A stretch of 13,770 nucleotides of DNA from positions 1 through 13,770 of the forward strand of contig CAJFTV010000165.1 of the NCBI GenBank assembly GCA_904420055.1, given 5' to 3'. The notes below the pieces were generated by a model. The model was not told where the DNA came from and made no database searches. It was given only the letters and a program-made list of their open reading frames with translations. Positions 6,208-12,844 of the stretch are shown here, piece by piece. The position numbers were made by a program, and so were the translations under genes. The stretch comes from Candidatus Alloscillospira gallinarum (GTDB lineage Bacteria > Bacillota > Clostridia > Oscillospirales > Oscillospiraceae). How positions within the stretch are numbered: the first letter of the stretch is position 1; each line of letters begins with the position of its first letter.

Positions 6208-8121
6208 GTGAGTACAAATTACGGATTTATAAAGGCTGCCGCGGGCAGTGTGGATATAAGGGTGGCCGACTGCGCACATAACGCGGCTGCGGTTGCAGAG
6301 GCGATTTGCGCGGCGGAAAAGAGCGGTGTAAAGCTCATAGCTTTTCCTGAGCTGTGCATTACAGGATATACCTGCGGAGACCTTTTCTGCCAGCATACGC
6401 TCCTGGCCGGTGCGGAAAACGGCGTTAAAAGTGTTTTAGCGGCGACAGAGCATGCAGAGGTTGTCGCGGTTGTGGGGGCACCTGTAACTGCCTTTGGCAA
6501 GATATATAACTGCGCGGTTGTAATGTATAAAGGAAGTATTCTTGGAATTGTACCGAAAAAGAACATGCCCAACTATTCTGAGTATTACGAGATGCGGCAT
6601 TTTACACCAGGGCCGGAGGAAAATGGTGAGATAGAGTTTTTGGGACAGACCGTACCGTTTGGGACAAGACTGATTTTCCGCTGCCGCGGGTTTGAGGAGT
6701 TTTCCTTTGCAGTTGAGATATGCGAGGACCTGTGGGTCCCGGAGAGCCCGTCGCTCCGTCACACCATGGCGGGGGCGGCGTTAGTTGTAAATCCCTCGGC
6801 CGGAGACGAGACAATCGGCAAGGCGGAGTACAGGCGCATGATGGTGCGGGCCGCGTCCGGCAAGCTTGTCTGCGGGTATGTATATGCCGGCGCCGGGGAG
6901 GGAGAGTCCACAACGGATATGGTCTTTTCCGGACACAGCATGATATGTGAAAACGGCGTCATGCTCTCGGAGACTGAGCTATTTGAAGGTGGATTTGCCG
7001 TGGCGGACATTGACGTCGAAAAGCTGTGGGGCGAGCGAAGAAAGATGAATACGTTCATGTCCTGCCCTGATGGGTACGGAGAAATAATATTTGACATGGA
7101 CGTGGACTGCGCGCACTTTGACAGATTTATACCGCAAAAGCCTTTTGTGCCGTCAGGCCGGGCAGACAAGGAAAGAGTGTGCGGAGAAATACTGAAAATG
7201 CAGGCGGCGGGACTTAAAAAGAGGATAGCGCACACCAAATGCCGCACCTGCGTCGTGGGTATATCCGGCGGCCTTGATTCAGCTCTGGCGATGCTTGTGG
7301 CGGTAGAGGCAATTGACAGCCTCAAAAGGCCGCGGACAGATATAATCGCCGTGACAATGCCCTGCTTTGGCACCACTGTGAGAACAAAGTCAAACGCGCA
7401 GCTTTTGTGCGAGGCGCTGGGCGTTACATTCAAAGAGGTGAATATTACAGATTCTGTGCTGTCCCATTTTAAAGATATAGGACAGGGGCGGGAGGATTAC
7501 AGCGTTACATTTGAAAACAGCCAGGCACGTGAGCGCACTCAGGTTTTAATGGATATTGCCAATATGACCGGTGGGATAGTTATAGGCACAGGAGATTTGT
7601 CTGAGCTGGCGCTTGGCTGGGCGACGTACAACGGCGACCACATGTCAATGTACGGCGTGAACGCATCGGTGCCAAAGACGCTTGTGCGCCATCTCGTGGG
7701 ATACTACGGCGAGACATCGGAGAGCGAAGGGGTAAAAAGGGCTCTTTTGGATATCCTTGACACTCCGGTGAGCCCCGAGCTTCTGCCGGCTGAAAACGGC
7801 GAGATATCCCAGAAGACGGAGGACCTTGTGGGTCCATATGAGCTGCACGATTTTTTCCTCTACTACACCGTGCGCTTTGGGTTTGCGCCTGACAAGGTGT
7901 TTTTCCTGGCAAACCGGGCTTTTGACGGAGTGTACGACAGGGAGACGGTAAAAAAGTGGCTTATAACATTCCTGCGGCGCTTTTTCTCACAGCAGTTTAA
8001 GCGCTCCTGCCTGCCGGACGGGCCAAAGGTGGGAAGCGTGACACTGTCTCCCAGAGGGGACTGGCGCATGCCAAGCGACGCCTCAGCCGCACTGTGGCTT
8101 GATATAGCGGAGAACCTGTGA
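6208..8121 (+). CDS. nadE: glutamine-dependent NAD(+) synthetase
   Basis: Two-domain NAD synthetase of 637 residues, the usual length of the glutamine-using form. It converts nicotinate adenine dinucleotide, ATP and glutamine to NAD in the cytoplasm. Residues 1 to about 270 are a nitrilase-type glutaminase with the catalytic triad Glu48 (FPELC), Lys117 or Lys118 (VPKKNMPNY) and Cys172 (VEICEDLW). The synthetase domain has the PP-loop SGGLDSA (about 353-359) and the GTGDLSELALGW segment that binds substrate. The GTG at 6208 is chosen because the protein then begins STNYGFIKAAAGS, as typical family members do, and GGGGTG lies 7 bases upstream; an in-frame GTG at 6193 has no ribosome site. It has its own promoter and is followed 61 bases later by a small membrane protein gene. 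Confidence 0.95.
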   Translation: MSTNYGFIKAAAGSVDIRVADCAHNAAAVAEAICAAEKSGVKLIAFPELCITGYTCGDLFCQHTLLAGAENGVKSVLAATEHAEVVAVVGAPVTAFGKIYNCAVVMYKGSILGIVPKKNMPNYSEYYEMRHFTPGPEENGEIEFLGQTVPFGTRLIFRCRGFEEFSFAVEICEDLWVPESPSLRHTMAGAALVVNPSAGDETIGKAEYRRMMVRAASGKLVCGYVYAGAGEGESTTDMVFSGHSMICENGVMLSETELFEGGFAVADIDVEKLWGERRKMNTFMSCPDGYGEIIFDMDVDCAHFDRFIPQKPFVPSGRADKERVCGEILKMQAAGLKKRIAHTKCRTCVVGISGGLDSALAMLVAVEAIDSLKRPRTDIIAVTMPCFGTTVRTKSNAQLLCEALGVTFKEVNITDSVLSHFKDIGQGREDYSVTFENSQARERTQVLMDIANMTGGIVIGTGDLSELALGWATYNGDHMSMYGVNASVPKTLVRHLVGYYGETSESEGVKRALLDILDTPVSPELLPAENGEISQKTEDLVGPYELHDFFLYYTVRFGFAPDKVFFLANRAFDGVYDRETVKKWLITFLRRFFSQQFKRSCLPDGPKVGSVTLSPRGDWRMPSDASAALWLDIAENL

Positions 8122-8182
8122 TATTCTGTAATATAATGAAGTGAGTGCCCTAATAAACCGCCGGTTATCTGGAGGGATACGT

Positions 8183-8641
8183 ATGAGCAGACATGCGAAG
8201 AAGCGATGGGTATTGGTAATAGTGCTTGCCGCCGTAATTGCCGCCGCAGTTGCAGTGGCGGAGGTGAGGCACGAAATGCGGAGAAACCTGAGCGTAAACC
8301 CGAATACGGACGGGGTTTCCCATGTAACGTACTTTACCCCTGACAGTGGGGCTGAAACAATACAGTACGATGAAAACCGTGAGGTCATAGACAGTGCGCT
8401 TGAAAATCTCGCAGGCGAATATACTTATGTACGCCGCGCAAGCACAGCCGGCACTGCCGGCGGCGGTCCCCATTCCATCAGCCTGTATGATAGGGAGGGT
8501 AATTTACTGGACACGATTTATTACAGGGACAAGTGTGTCTGGGTTAAAACAGGTGAGAATGCGTATTATTGCTATGAAAAAAACGGAGAGACTCTTGACC
8601 TCACAGAATTTGAGAAATTTATGGAAAATAACGGTAAGTAA
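8183..8641 (+). CDS. membrane-anchored protein of unknown function
   Basis: A 152-residue protein that I do not recognise. A basic N-terminus (MSRHAKKR) is followed by a single hydrophobic segment (about residues 9-27), which predicts a signal anchor with the rest outside the cell. There is no lipobox cysteine. The outer part contains the stretch HSISLYDREGNLLDTIYYRD and a tyrosine-rich region near residue 130, suggesting a small beta-rich domain. The start at 8183 is supported by GGAGG 7 to 8 bases upstream; an earlier in-frame GTG at 8141 lacks a ribosome site. It follows nadE closely and may be transcribed with it. No partner or function can be deduced. Confidence 0.75.
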   Translation: MSRHAKKRWVLVIVLAAVIAAAVAVAEVRHEMRRNLSVNPNTDGVSHVTYFTPDSGAETIQYDENREVIDSALENLAGEYTYVRRASTAGTAGGGPHSISLYDREGNLLDTIYYRDKCVWVKTGENAYYCYEKNGETLDLTEFEKFMENNGK

Positions 8642-8729
8642 TATATTATTTTCATCTCCAACAAAATCGCCGTCAAAAACAGTAATATCTTTTAAATGTT
8701 GTAATTTCATTTAAATTTTCAAAAAATGC

Positions 8730-8759
8730 TTTACAAAACGGGACTGTGTATGATATAGT
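8730..8759 (+). promoter_or_regulatory. promoter P1, upstream of the cobalamin riboswitch
   Basis: TTTACA (8730-8735) and TATAGT (8754-8759) are 18 bases apart, and TGA before the -10 box makes it an extended -10 element. Transcription would begin near 8766, just before the riboswitch. Confidence 0.65.
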
Positions 8760-8775
8760 CAGATTGTAATTTAAT

Positions 8776-8892
8776 AAGGCATGTCTCACCCGCGTATTTG
8801 CGCGGAACATGGAATCGGGTGAAAGTCCCGGCGAGTCGGTCACTGTGAAGTCCGTTATGGAATAAGTCAGATACATGGAGGCATGTATGTTT
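8776..8892 (+). ncRNA. cobalamin riboswitch
   Basis: The core elements of the adenosylcobalamin aptamer appear in order: GCGCGGAAC (about 8799), the strongly conserved GGGTGAAAGTCCC (8816-8829, matching GGUGnAAnUCC), CACTGTGA (8841-8848) and AAGTCAGATAC (8864-8874, the B12-box region). It lies directly after promoter P1 and before an intrinsic terminator, and the downstream operon makes the cobalamin nucleotide loop, so it most likely ends transcription when cobalamin is plentiful. The exact ends are approximate because the closing stem was not resolved. Confidence 0.9.
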
Positions 8893-8917
8893 CCGCCGAA
8901 ACTGAGAAACACTTTTT

Positions 8918-8952
8918 GCGTCTGTCACGTCTTCGGTCGGCAGGCGTTTTTT
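8918..8952 (+). terminator. terminator of the cobalamin riboswitch
   Basis: GCGTCTGTC (8918-8926) pairs with GGCAGGCGT (8939-8947) in nine pairs, three of them G-U, followed by six T (8947-8952). It stands about 25 bases after the aptamer. Outside it lies a second, mutually compatible 9-base inverted repeat (8889-8897 with 8967-8975). Confidence 0.75.
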
Positions 8953-8992
8953 GTTTGCCGGCACATGGCGGAAACCGAATTTGGTTCGACTT

Positions 8993-9019
8993 TTGACATG
9001 TGTCGAATTCTGATATAGT
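8993..9019 (+). promoter_or_regulatory. promoter P2, upstream of the second leader
   Basis: A consensus TTGACA (8993-8998) precedes TATAGT (9014-9019) by 15 bases, a little short, but TGA before the -10 box gives an extended -10 element identical to that of P1 (TGATATAGT). A 6-base inverted repeat TTCGAC/GTCGAA (8985-8990 with 9002-9007) lies around the -35 box and may be an operator. Transcription would begin near 9026. Confidence 0.5.
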
Positions 9020-9127
9020 GCCTAATTCCGTGGGAAGGAATCCTGAACCTTCCCGCGGATGCAAGGTGACAAGCGTAAAGGTGTTTTTGCTTTCCATATG
9101 GGAAAAAGCTTATACAGAGTTTGCTCG
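9020..9127 (+). ncRNA. structured leader of unknown class (possible riboswitch)
   Basis: Directly after promoter P2 a very stable 12-pair hairpin (9027-9038 with 9048-9059, one G-U pair) has a 9-base loop AATCCTGAA. It is followed by two weaker hairpins, AAGC/GCTT with inner pairs (9071-9092) and TTTCC/GGGAA (about 9091-9105), and then by an intrinsic terminator. This layout of promoter, folded RNA and terminator is that of a riboswitch or attenuator. I could not match it to the cobalamin, TPP, SAM, c-di-GMP, purine, preQ1, fluoride or T-box classes. It has no convincing reading frame. Confidence 0.45.
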
Positions 9128-9160
9128 GAGGGGAATTTATTCCCCTCTTTTTGTTTGTTT
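9128..9160 (+). terminator. terminator of the second leader
   Basis: GAGGGGAA (9128-9135) pairs perfectly with TTCCCCTC (9140-9147) around the loop TTTA, followed by TTTTTGTTTGTTT. It is a strong intrinsic terminator lying 112 bases before the first gene of the cobalamin operon. Confidence 0.88.
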
Positions 9161-9209
9161 AAACGGTTGGAAAGGGAAAGTCTGTGGATTTGCAGACGCT
9201 CTGCGCCTC

Positions 9210-9238
9210 TTGACAAAGCGGTGATGGTTTTCTATGAT
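9210..9238 (+). promoter_or_regulatory. promoter P3, proximal promoter of the cobalamin operon
   Basis: TTGACA (9210-9215) and TATGAT (9233-9238) are exactly 17 bases apart, near the sigma-A consensus. Transcription would begin near 9245, 27 bases before the first start codon and downstream of both terminators, so this promoter escapes both RNA switches. Confidence 0.65.
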
Positions 9239-9271
9239 GGTTGAGGATTTTGTATAAAAGGGGGACGTCAC

Positions 9272-10030
9272 ATGATACCAATGTCACAGCGGCTGTATAT
9301 GTCAACTGTGTGCGCAGGGGATACAGAAATGGCGGAAAAATACGGTCTCGGACTTGAAATTGCGGAGTACTGCACCGCGTTTAATATGGATACATACTTT
9401 GCGGAGACGGATAAAACAGTTAGGAAAAAGATGGAGAGCGCCGGGCATTTTACATTCCATTTTCCGTTTAATGAGCTCTGCCCGGCTGCGATTGACCCGC
9501 TTGTTGTTGAGATAACTGAAAGACGCTATCTCCAGGCGCTGGACGTCGCGGAAAAGTATGGTATCACAAGGCTTGTTGTACACTCCGGATATGTGCCCCT
9601 TGTGTATTACAAGGAGTGGTTTACCGAGAAATCAATAGAGTTTTGGAAGCGGTTTTTGGGAAAGCTCGATAAAGATGTGATATTCTGCTATGAGAATGTC
9701 ATGGAGGACTCGCCCGATATGCTGTATGACATTGTATCTGAGGTAAATGACGAGCGCTTCGGCCTTTGTCTGGACGTCGGGCACGCGGCGACAATTGTTT
9801 CAAACACCCACCCGAGGGAGTGGCTTAAAAAGTATGGCGGCAGGCTATACCATATGCACATACATAACAATGACGGAAAGATGGACTATCATAATCCTCT
9901 TGGGGACGGCGTGCTTGATATGAAAGAACTAATCGATATGGGGCAGGCCTACGACAAAGTGACATTTACTATTGAGAGCCTTGACGGGGAAAAGTCCTGC
10001 ACCTGGCTTAAAGAGAACGGATATATATAA
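9272..10030 (+). CDS. sugar-phosphate isomerase/epimerase-like TIM-barrel protein
   Basis: A 252-residue protein of the xylose-isomerase-like TIM-barrel (AP endonuclease 2) superfamily. The usual metal-site positions are present: His104 (LVVHSGY), Glu141 (CYENV), Asp168 and His171 (CLDVGHA), the HMHIHNNDG segment (194-202), and Glu235 (TIESLDG). These imply a divalent-metal enzyme, likely acting on a sugar or sugar phosphate in the cytoplasm. The start at 9272 has GGGGG 8 bases upstream; a second ATG three codons later is too far from that site. It is the first gene of the cobalamin operon, 15 bases before cobT. Its partners handle alpha-ribazole and phosphoribosyl groups, so a ribose-bearing substrate is plausible, but no cobalamin step is known to me for this family. 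Confidence 0.8.
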   Translation: MIPMSQRLYMSTVCAGDTEMAEKYGLGLEIAEYCTAFNMDTYFAETDKTVRKKMESAGHFTFHFPFNELCPAAIDPLVVEITERRYLQALDVAEKYGITRLVVHSGYVPLVYYKEWFTEKSIEFWKRFLGKLDKDVIFCYENVMEDSPDMLYDIVSEVNDERFGLCLDVGHAATIVSNTHPREWLKKYGGRLYHMHIHNNDGKMDYHNPLGDGVLDMKELIDMGQAYDKVTFTIESLDGEKSCTWLKENGYI

Positions 10031-10045
10031 ACGGAGGTAAAAGAG

Positions 10046-11149
10046 ATGGCGGTCTACACTGAAGAAAAGCTTAAAGAGGTAATTGGCTCTGTTACGGGGC
10101 CGGAAAGGGAGGCCATGGCGGCTGCGGAAAAGAGGCAGGCAGAGCTTGCAAAGCCACCGGGCAGTCTTGGAAAGCTGGAGGATATCTCGGTGCAGCTTGC
10201 GGGTATTACGGGCAAGGTGAAAAACCGTGTGGACAAGCGCCGGATTATTGTCCTTGCGGCTGACAACGGCGTGATAGAAGAGGGCGTGTCGTGCTCACCC
10301 CAGTCGGTGACCCTGGCCCAGACAATAAATCTCACCCGTGGGATAACGGGCTGTGCCGCCCTGGCAAAGCATTTTGGAAATGAGCTTGTTGTCTGTGACG
10401 TGGGTGTAAACGCCGAAATAAACTGTCCGGCGGTTATTGACAGAAAGATAGCCATGGGCACAAAGAACCTGGCAAAAGAGCCGGCGATGACGCGCGAGCA
10501 GGCTGTGCGCGCCGTCATGACGGGAGTGGAGATGGCAGAGCTTGCGGCATCTGACGGCGTAGATATAATCGGTGTCGGCGAGATGGGAATAGGAAACACG
10601 ACCACCTCCTCCGCTATTCTGGCGGCCCTCACCGGAGAGAGCGCCGAGGCTGTCACAGGAAAGGGCGGCGGCGTTACCGACGAGAGCTTCGCAAAGAAAA
10701 AGGCTGTAATTGACGGCGCGATTAAACTGCACAGGCCAGACAGAAACGATGTCATAGATGTCCTTTCAAAAGTCGGAGGATTTGATGTGGCGGCAATGTG
10801 CGGCGTATTTTTGGGCTCGGCCTTGGTGAGAAAGCCCGTGGTAGTGGACGGGTTTATATCAATTGTGGCAGCGCTCTGCGCCGTGCGGCTCTGCCCCGAT
10901 GTGCGCCACTACCTCATACCCAGTCATCAGTCATTTGAGAGGGGATATCAGATTGCCGCAAAAGAGCTGGGATTTGACGCGTATCTTCTTCTCGGCATGC
11001 GCCTGGGAGAGGGGAGCGGCTGCCCTCTGGCATTTGAGATTGTGGACGCTGCCTGCGCCGTTATAAATGACATGGCCACCTTTGCCGAGGCAGAGATAAA
11101 CGACGATTATCTCGAGGAGATAAGGAAGAAAGACAGCTTTACTGTCTAA
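10046..11149 (+). CDS. cobT: nicotinate-nucleotide--dimethylbenzimidazole phosphoribosyltransferase
   Basis: CobT activates the cobalamin lower ligand: it moves the phosphoribosyl group of nicotinate mononucleotide to dimethylbenzimidazole or a similar base, giving alpha-ribazole phosphate. The length of 367 residues is typical. Conserved segments are PPGSLGKLEDI (37-47), AADNGVIEEGVS (71-82), GVGEMGIGNTTTSSA (176-190, with the conserved Glu179), VTGKGGGV (203-210) and MRLGEGSG (318-325), where Glu322 corresponds to the catalytic glutamate. The start has GGAGG 8 bases upstream. It follows the TIM-barrel gene by 15 bases and precedes cobU by 12. Its co-substrate is an NAD precursor, and an NAD synthetase gene lies just upstream in the window, though under a separate promoter. 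Confidence 0.96.
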   Translation: MAVYTEEKLKEVIGSVTGPEREAMAAAEKRQAELAKPPGSLGKLEDISVQLAGITGKVKNRVDKRRIIVLAADNGVIEEGVSCSPQSVTLAQTINLTRGITGCAALAKHFGNELVVCDVGVNAEINCPAVIDRKIAMGTKNLAKEPAMTREQAVRAVMTGVEMAELAASDGVDIIGVGEMGIGNTTTSSAILAALTGESAEAVTGKGGGVTDESFAKKKAVIDGAIKLHRPDRNDVIDVLSKVGGFDVAAMCGVFLGSALVRKPVVVDGFISIVAALCAVRLCPDVRHYLIPSHQSFERGYQIAAKELGFDAYLLLGMRLGEGSGCPLAFEIVDAACAVINDMATFAEAEINDDYLEEIRKKDSFTV

Positions 11150-11161
11150 GGCGGTGAGAAA

Positions 11162-11698
11162 GTGACGGTTTTCATATCTGGAGGCTGTAAAAACGGAAAA
11201 TCAATGCTGGCGCAGAGGCTGGCAAGGGATTTTGCCGATAACGGCGAGCTCTACTATGTGGCGACTATGATTCCCCACGATGACGAGGACGAGGCTAGGA
11301 TTAAAAAGCACATCGCTGACCGTGACGGCTGGGGCTTTAAGACTATTGAGCGCGGCAGGGATATCTGCCGCTGCCTTGAGGAGGGAACGCCGGAGGGCAG
11401 CTACCTTCTTGACAGTGTGACGGCTCTGCTTTCAAACGAGATGTTTTCCGGCGGGGAGACGGATTTTTCCTCACCGGAGAGAGTTGCATGTGAGCTCTGC
11501 CGGTTTGCGGGTTCTGTAAAGGCACTTGTGCTTGTGAGCGATTTTATATATGCAGACGCCGGGAGATACGATGAGTTTACCGAAAGCTACCGCCGGGGAC
11601 TTGCGCATATCGACAGGGAGCTTGCGCGTATAAGCGATGTGGTGGTTGAGGTCTGCGCCGGGAACTATATAGTCCATAAGGGGGTGCTTCCGGCGTGA
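11162..11698 (+). CDS. cobU: adenosylcobinamide kinase / guanylyltransferase, full-length copy
   Basis: CobU phosphorylates adenosylcobinamide and then transfers GMP to it, making adenosylcobinamide-GDP for CobS. The length is 178 residues, as usual. The P-loop is GGCKNGKS (residues 7-14), followed by YYVATMIPHDDEDEARIKKH (31-50); His50 sits where the guanylylated histidine of known CobU lies, before DRDGWGFKTIE. The C-terminal third is diverged: the family's usual GIVP and LPLRLK endings are missing, and it closes with GNYIVHKGVLPA instead. The start is GTG at 11162, with GGCGGTGAG just upstream. Its stop overlaps the cobS start in GTGA, so translation is coupled. A shorter CobU-like gene further down the operon carries the usual ending. 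Confidence 0.88.
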   Translation: MTVFISGGCKNGKSMLAQRLARDFADNGELYYVATMIPHDDEDEARIKKHIADRDGWGFKTIERGRDICRCLEEGTPEGSYLLDSVTALLSNEMFSGGETDFSSPERVACELCRFAGSVKALVLVSDFIYADAGRYDEFTESYRRGLAHIDRELARISDVVVEVCAGNYIVHKGVLPA

Positions 11699-12441
11699 AA
11701 AAGATAATAACAGGTTTTTTCATGTCCTGGGGTATGTTTTTTGCAGTGCTGTGTCCCGTGCGTCTTTGGGACGAAAATGCAAAGCTTGTCTCTGTCGTTA
11801 TGATACCTTTTATTGGCGCGGCAATAGGCGCTTTGTGGGGGCTTGCAGGATTTCTTTTGGACCTTATAGGCGCTCCGTTTTTCCTCACTGCCGCTGCAAT
11901 GACGGCCATGCCATATCTCCTGTCAGGCTTTATACACCTTGACGGTTTCATGGACTGCTGTGACGCCATACTGTCCAGAAGGGACCTTGCGGAGCGGCAG
12001 AGAATACTTAAAGACAGCCACACGGGGGCCTTTGCGGTAATCTGTGTGTGTATTTTGATGATGTTCGGATTTGCCCTTTTTGCCGGGCGAGACAGCGGGG
12101 TAAATGTCTGGGCGCTGATATTTGTGCCGGCGGGGGCACGGTGCGCGTCGGCAATATCCGTCCTGTCGTTTAAGCCCATAGGCCACAGCGGATACGCAGG
12201 TGCATATAAAGGGAAAAAACTTGGCTGCCGGGTAGCGGCATGGATTATTCTGGGAGTGACGGCCGTGCTTCCGGTAATAATTTTCGGACTGCCGGGACTG
12301 TGCAGTGTCGCCGCTTCCGCCGGCGGATTTATCGCTATCCTGTACGGACGGCACCAGCTTGGTGGAATGTCCGGAGATATTTCCGGATATGGAATTACAA
12401 TCGGTGAGATATGCGGCGCCGCCGTGCTTTTGCTGGTGTGA
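11695..12441 (+). CDS. cobS: adenosylcobinamide-GDP ribazoletransferase (cobalamin synthase)
   Basis: CobS is an integral membrane enzyme that joins adenosylcobinamide-GDP to alpha-ribazole or its phosphate, completing cobalamin. The length of 248 residues is typical. It has several hydrophobic segments (about 5-22, 33-58, 61-80, 112-128, 178-200 and the C-terminus). The family signature GFIHLDGFMDCCDAI (78-92), with its aspartate-rich metal site, is followed by LKDSHTGAFA (105-114). It starts at GTG 11695, overlapping the cobU stop by four bases, with AGGGGGTG 9 bases upstream. The partner genes on both sides supply its two substrates. Confidence 0.95.
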   Translation: MKKIITGFFMSWGMFFAVLCPVRLWDENAKLVSVVMIPFIGAAIGALWGLAGFLLDLIGAPFFLTAAAMTAMPYLLSGFIHLDGFMDCCDAILSRRDLAERQRILKDSHTGAFAVICVCILMMFGFALFAGRDSGVNVWALIFVPAGARCASAISVLSFKPIGHSGYAGAYKGKKLGCRVAAWIILGVTAVLPVIIFGLPGLCSVAASAGGFIAILYGRHQLGGMSGDISGYGITIGEICGAAVLLLV

Positions 12442-12466
12442 CGGCGGAAATAAAGGGGAGTGTTAT

Positions 12467-12844
12467 ATGGAGCTTATAATTGGCGGGGCATATCAGGGAA
12501 AAACCGGATACGCCGCCGAGAAATTCGGAATAACTGAAGAAGACACGTATATTTGCAGTGAAAATGAGATGGTTTCCTTTGATAAGCCGTGTATCGACCA
12601 TGTGGAGGAATTTGTGCTCTATTGCGTGAAAAATGAGATGTCGGCCCGCGAAATATTTGAGAAAAACAGGGAAAAGTGGGGGAGCTCGGTTATAATGTGC
12701 CGGGAAATTTTTTCCGGAGTAGTGCCGGTTGACACGGTGGAACGCCTTTGGCGGGAGGAGACGGGCAGGGTATTAACCTGGCTCAGCTCAGAGGCCGGGA
12801 GCGTTACACGGCTTTTCTGCGGCATACCCCAGAGGCTGAAGTGA
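12467..12844 (+). CDS. short CobU-like protein
   Basis: A 125-residue CobU relative, much shorter than the 170-180 residues usual for the family. It keeps the P-loop GGAYQGKT (6-13) and a good CobU C-terminus: SGVVPVDTVERLWREETGR (83-101) and FCGIPQRLK (117-125), like the family's GIVP and LPLRLK elements. What is missing is the middle part with the DDE and histidine motif that carries the GMP. It is therefore unlikely to be a guanylyltransferase by itself, but could be a kinase or a partner of the full-length CobU, whose C-terminus is diverged. The start at 12467 has GGGGAG 6 bases upstream, 25 bases after cobS. Its stop overlaps the next start in TGATG. It looks intact, not like a decayed copy. 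Confidence 0.82.
   Translation: MELIIGGAYQGKTGYAAEKFGITEEDTYICSENEMVSFDKPCIDHVEEFVLYCVKNEMSAREIFEKNREKWGSSVIMCREIFSGVVPVDTVERLWREETGRVLTWLSSEAGSVTRLFCGIPQRLK

Noticed and set aside
6759..7433. Long minus-strand open frame (224 codons) opposite nadE
   Set aside because: It overlaps the conserved NAD synthetase throughout and shows no domain or ribosome site.
8132..8137. TATAAT between nadE and the small membrane protein gene
   Set aside because: There is no -35 box at the right distance and no extended -10 element, so transcription from nadE is the simpler view.
9059..9244. Plus-strand frame of 61 codons inside the second leader
   Set aside because: It has no ribosome site and runs through the terminator hairpin and promoter P3.
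10054..10755. Long minus-strand open frame (233 codons) opposite cobT
   Set aside because: It is antisense to a clearly conserved gene, lacks a ribosome site and has a serine/alanine-rich composition typical of shadow frames.
11577..12179. Minus-strand open frame of 200 codons opposite cobU and cobS
   Set aside because: It is antisense to two well-supported, coupled genes and has no recognisable motif.
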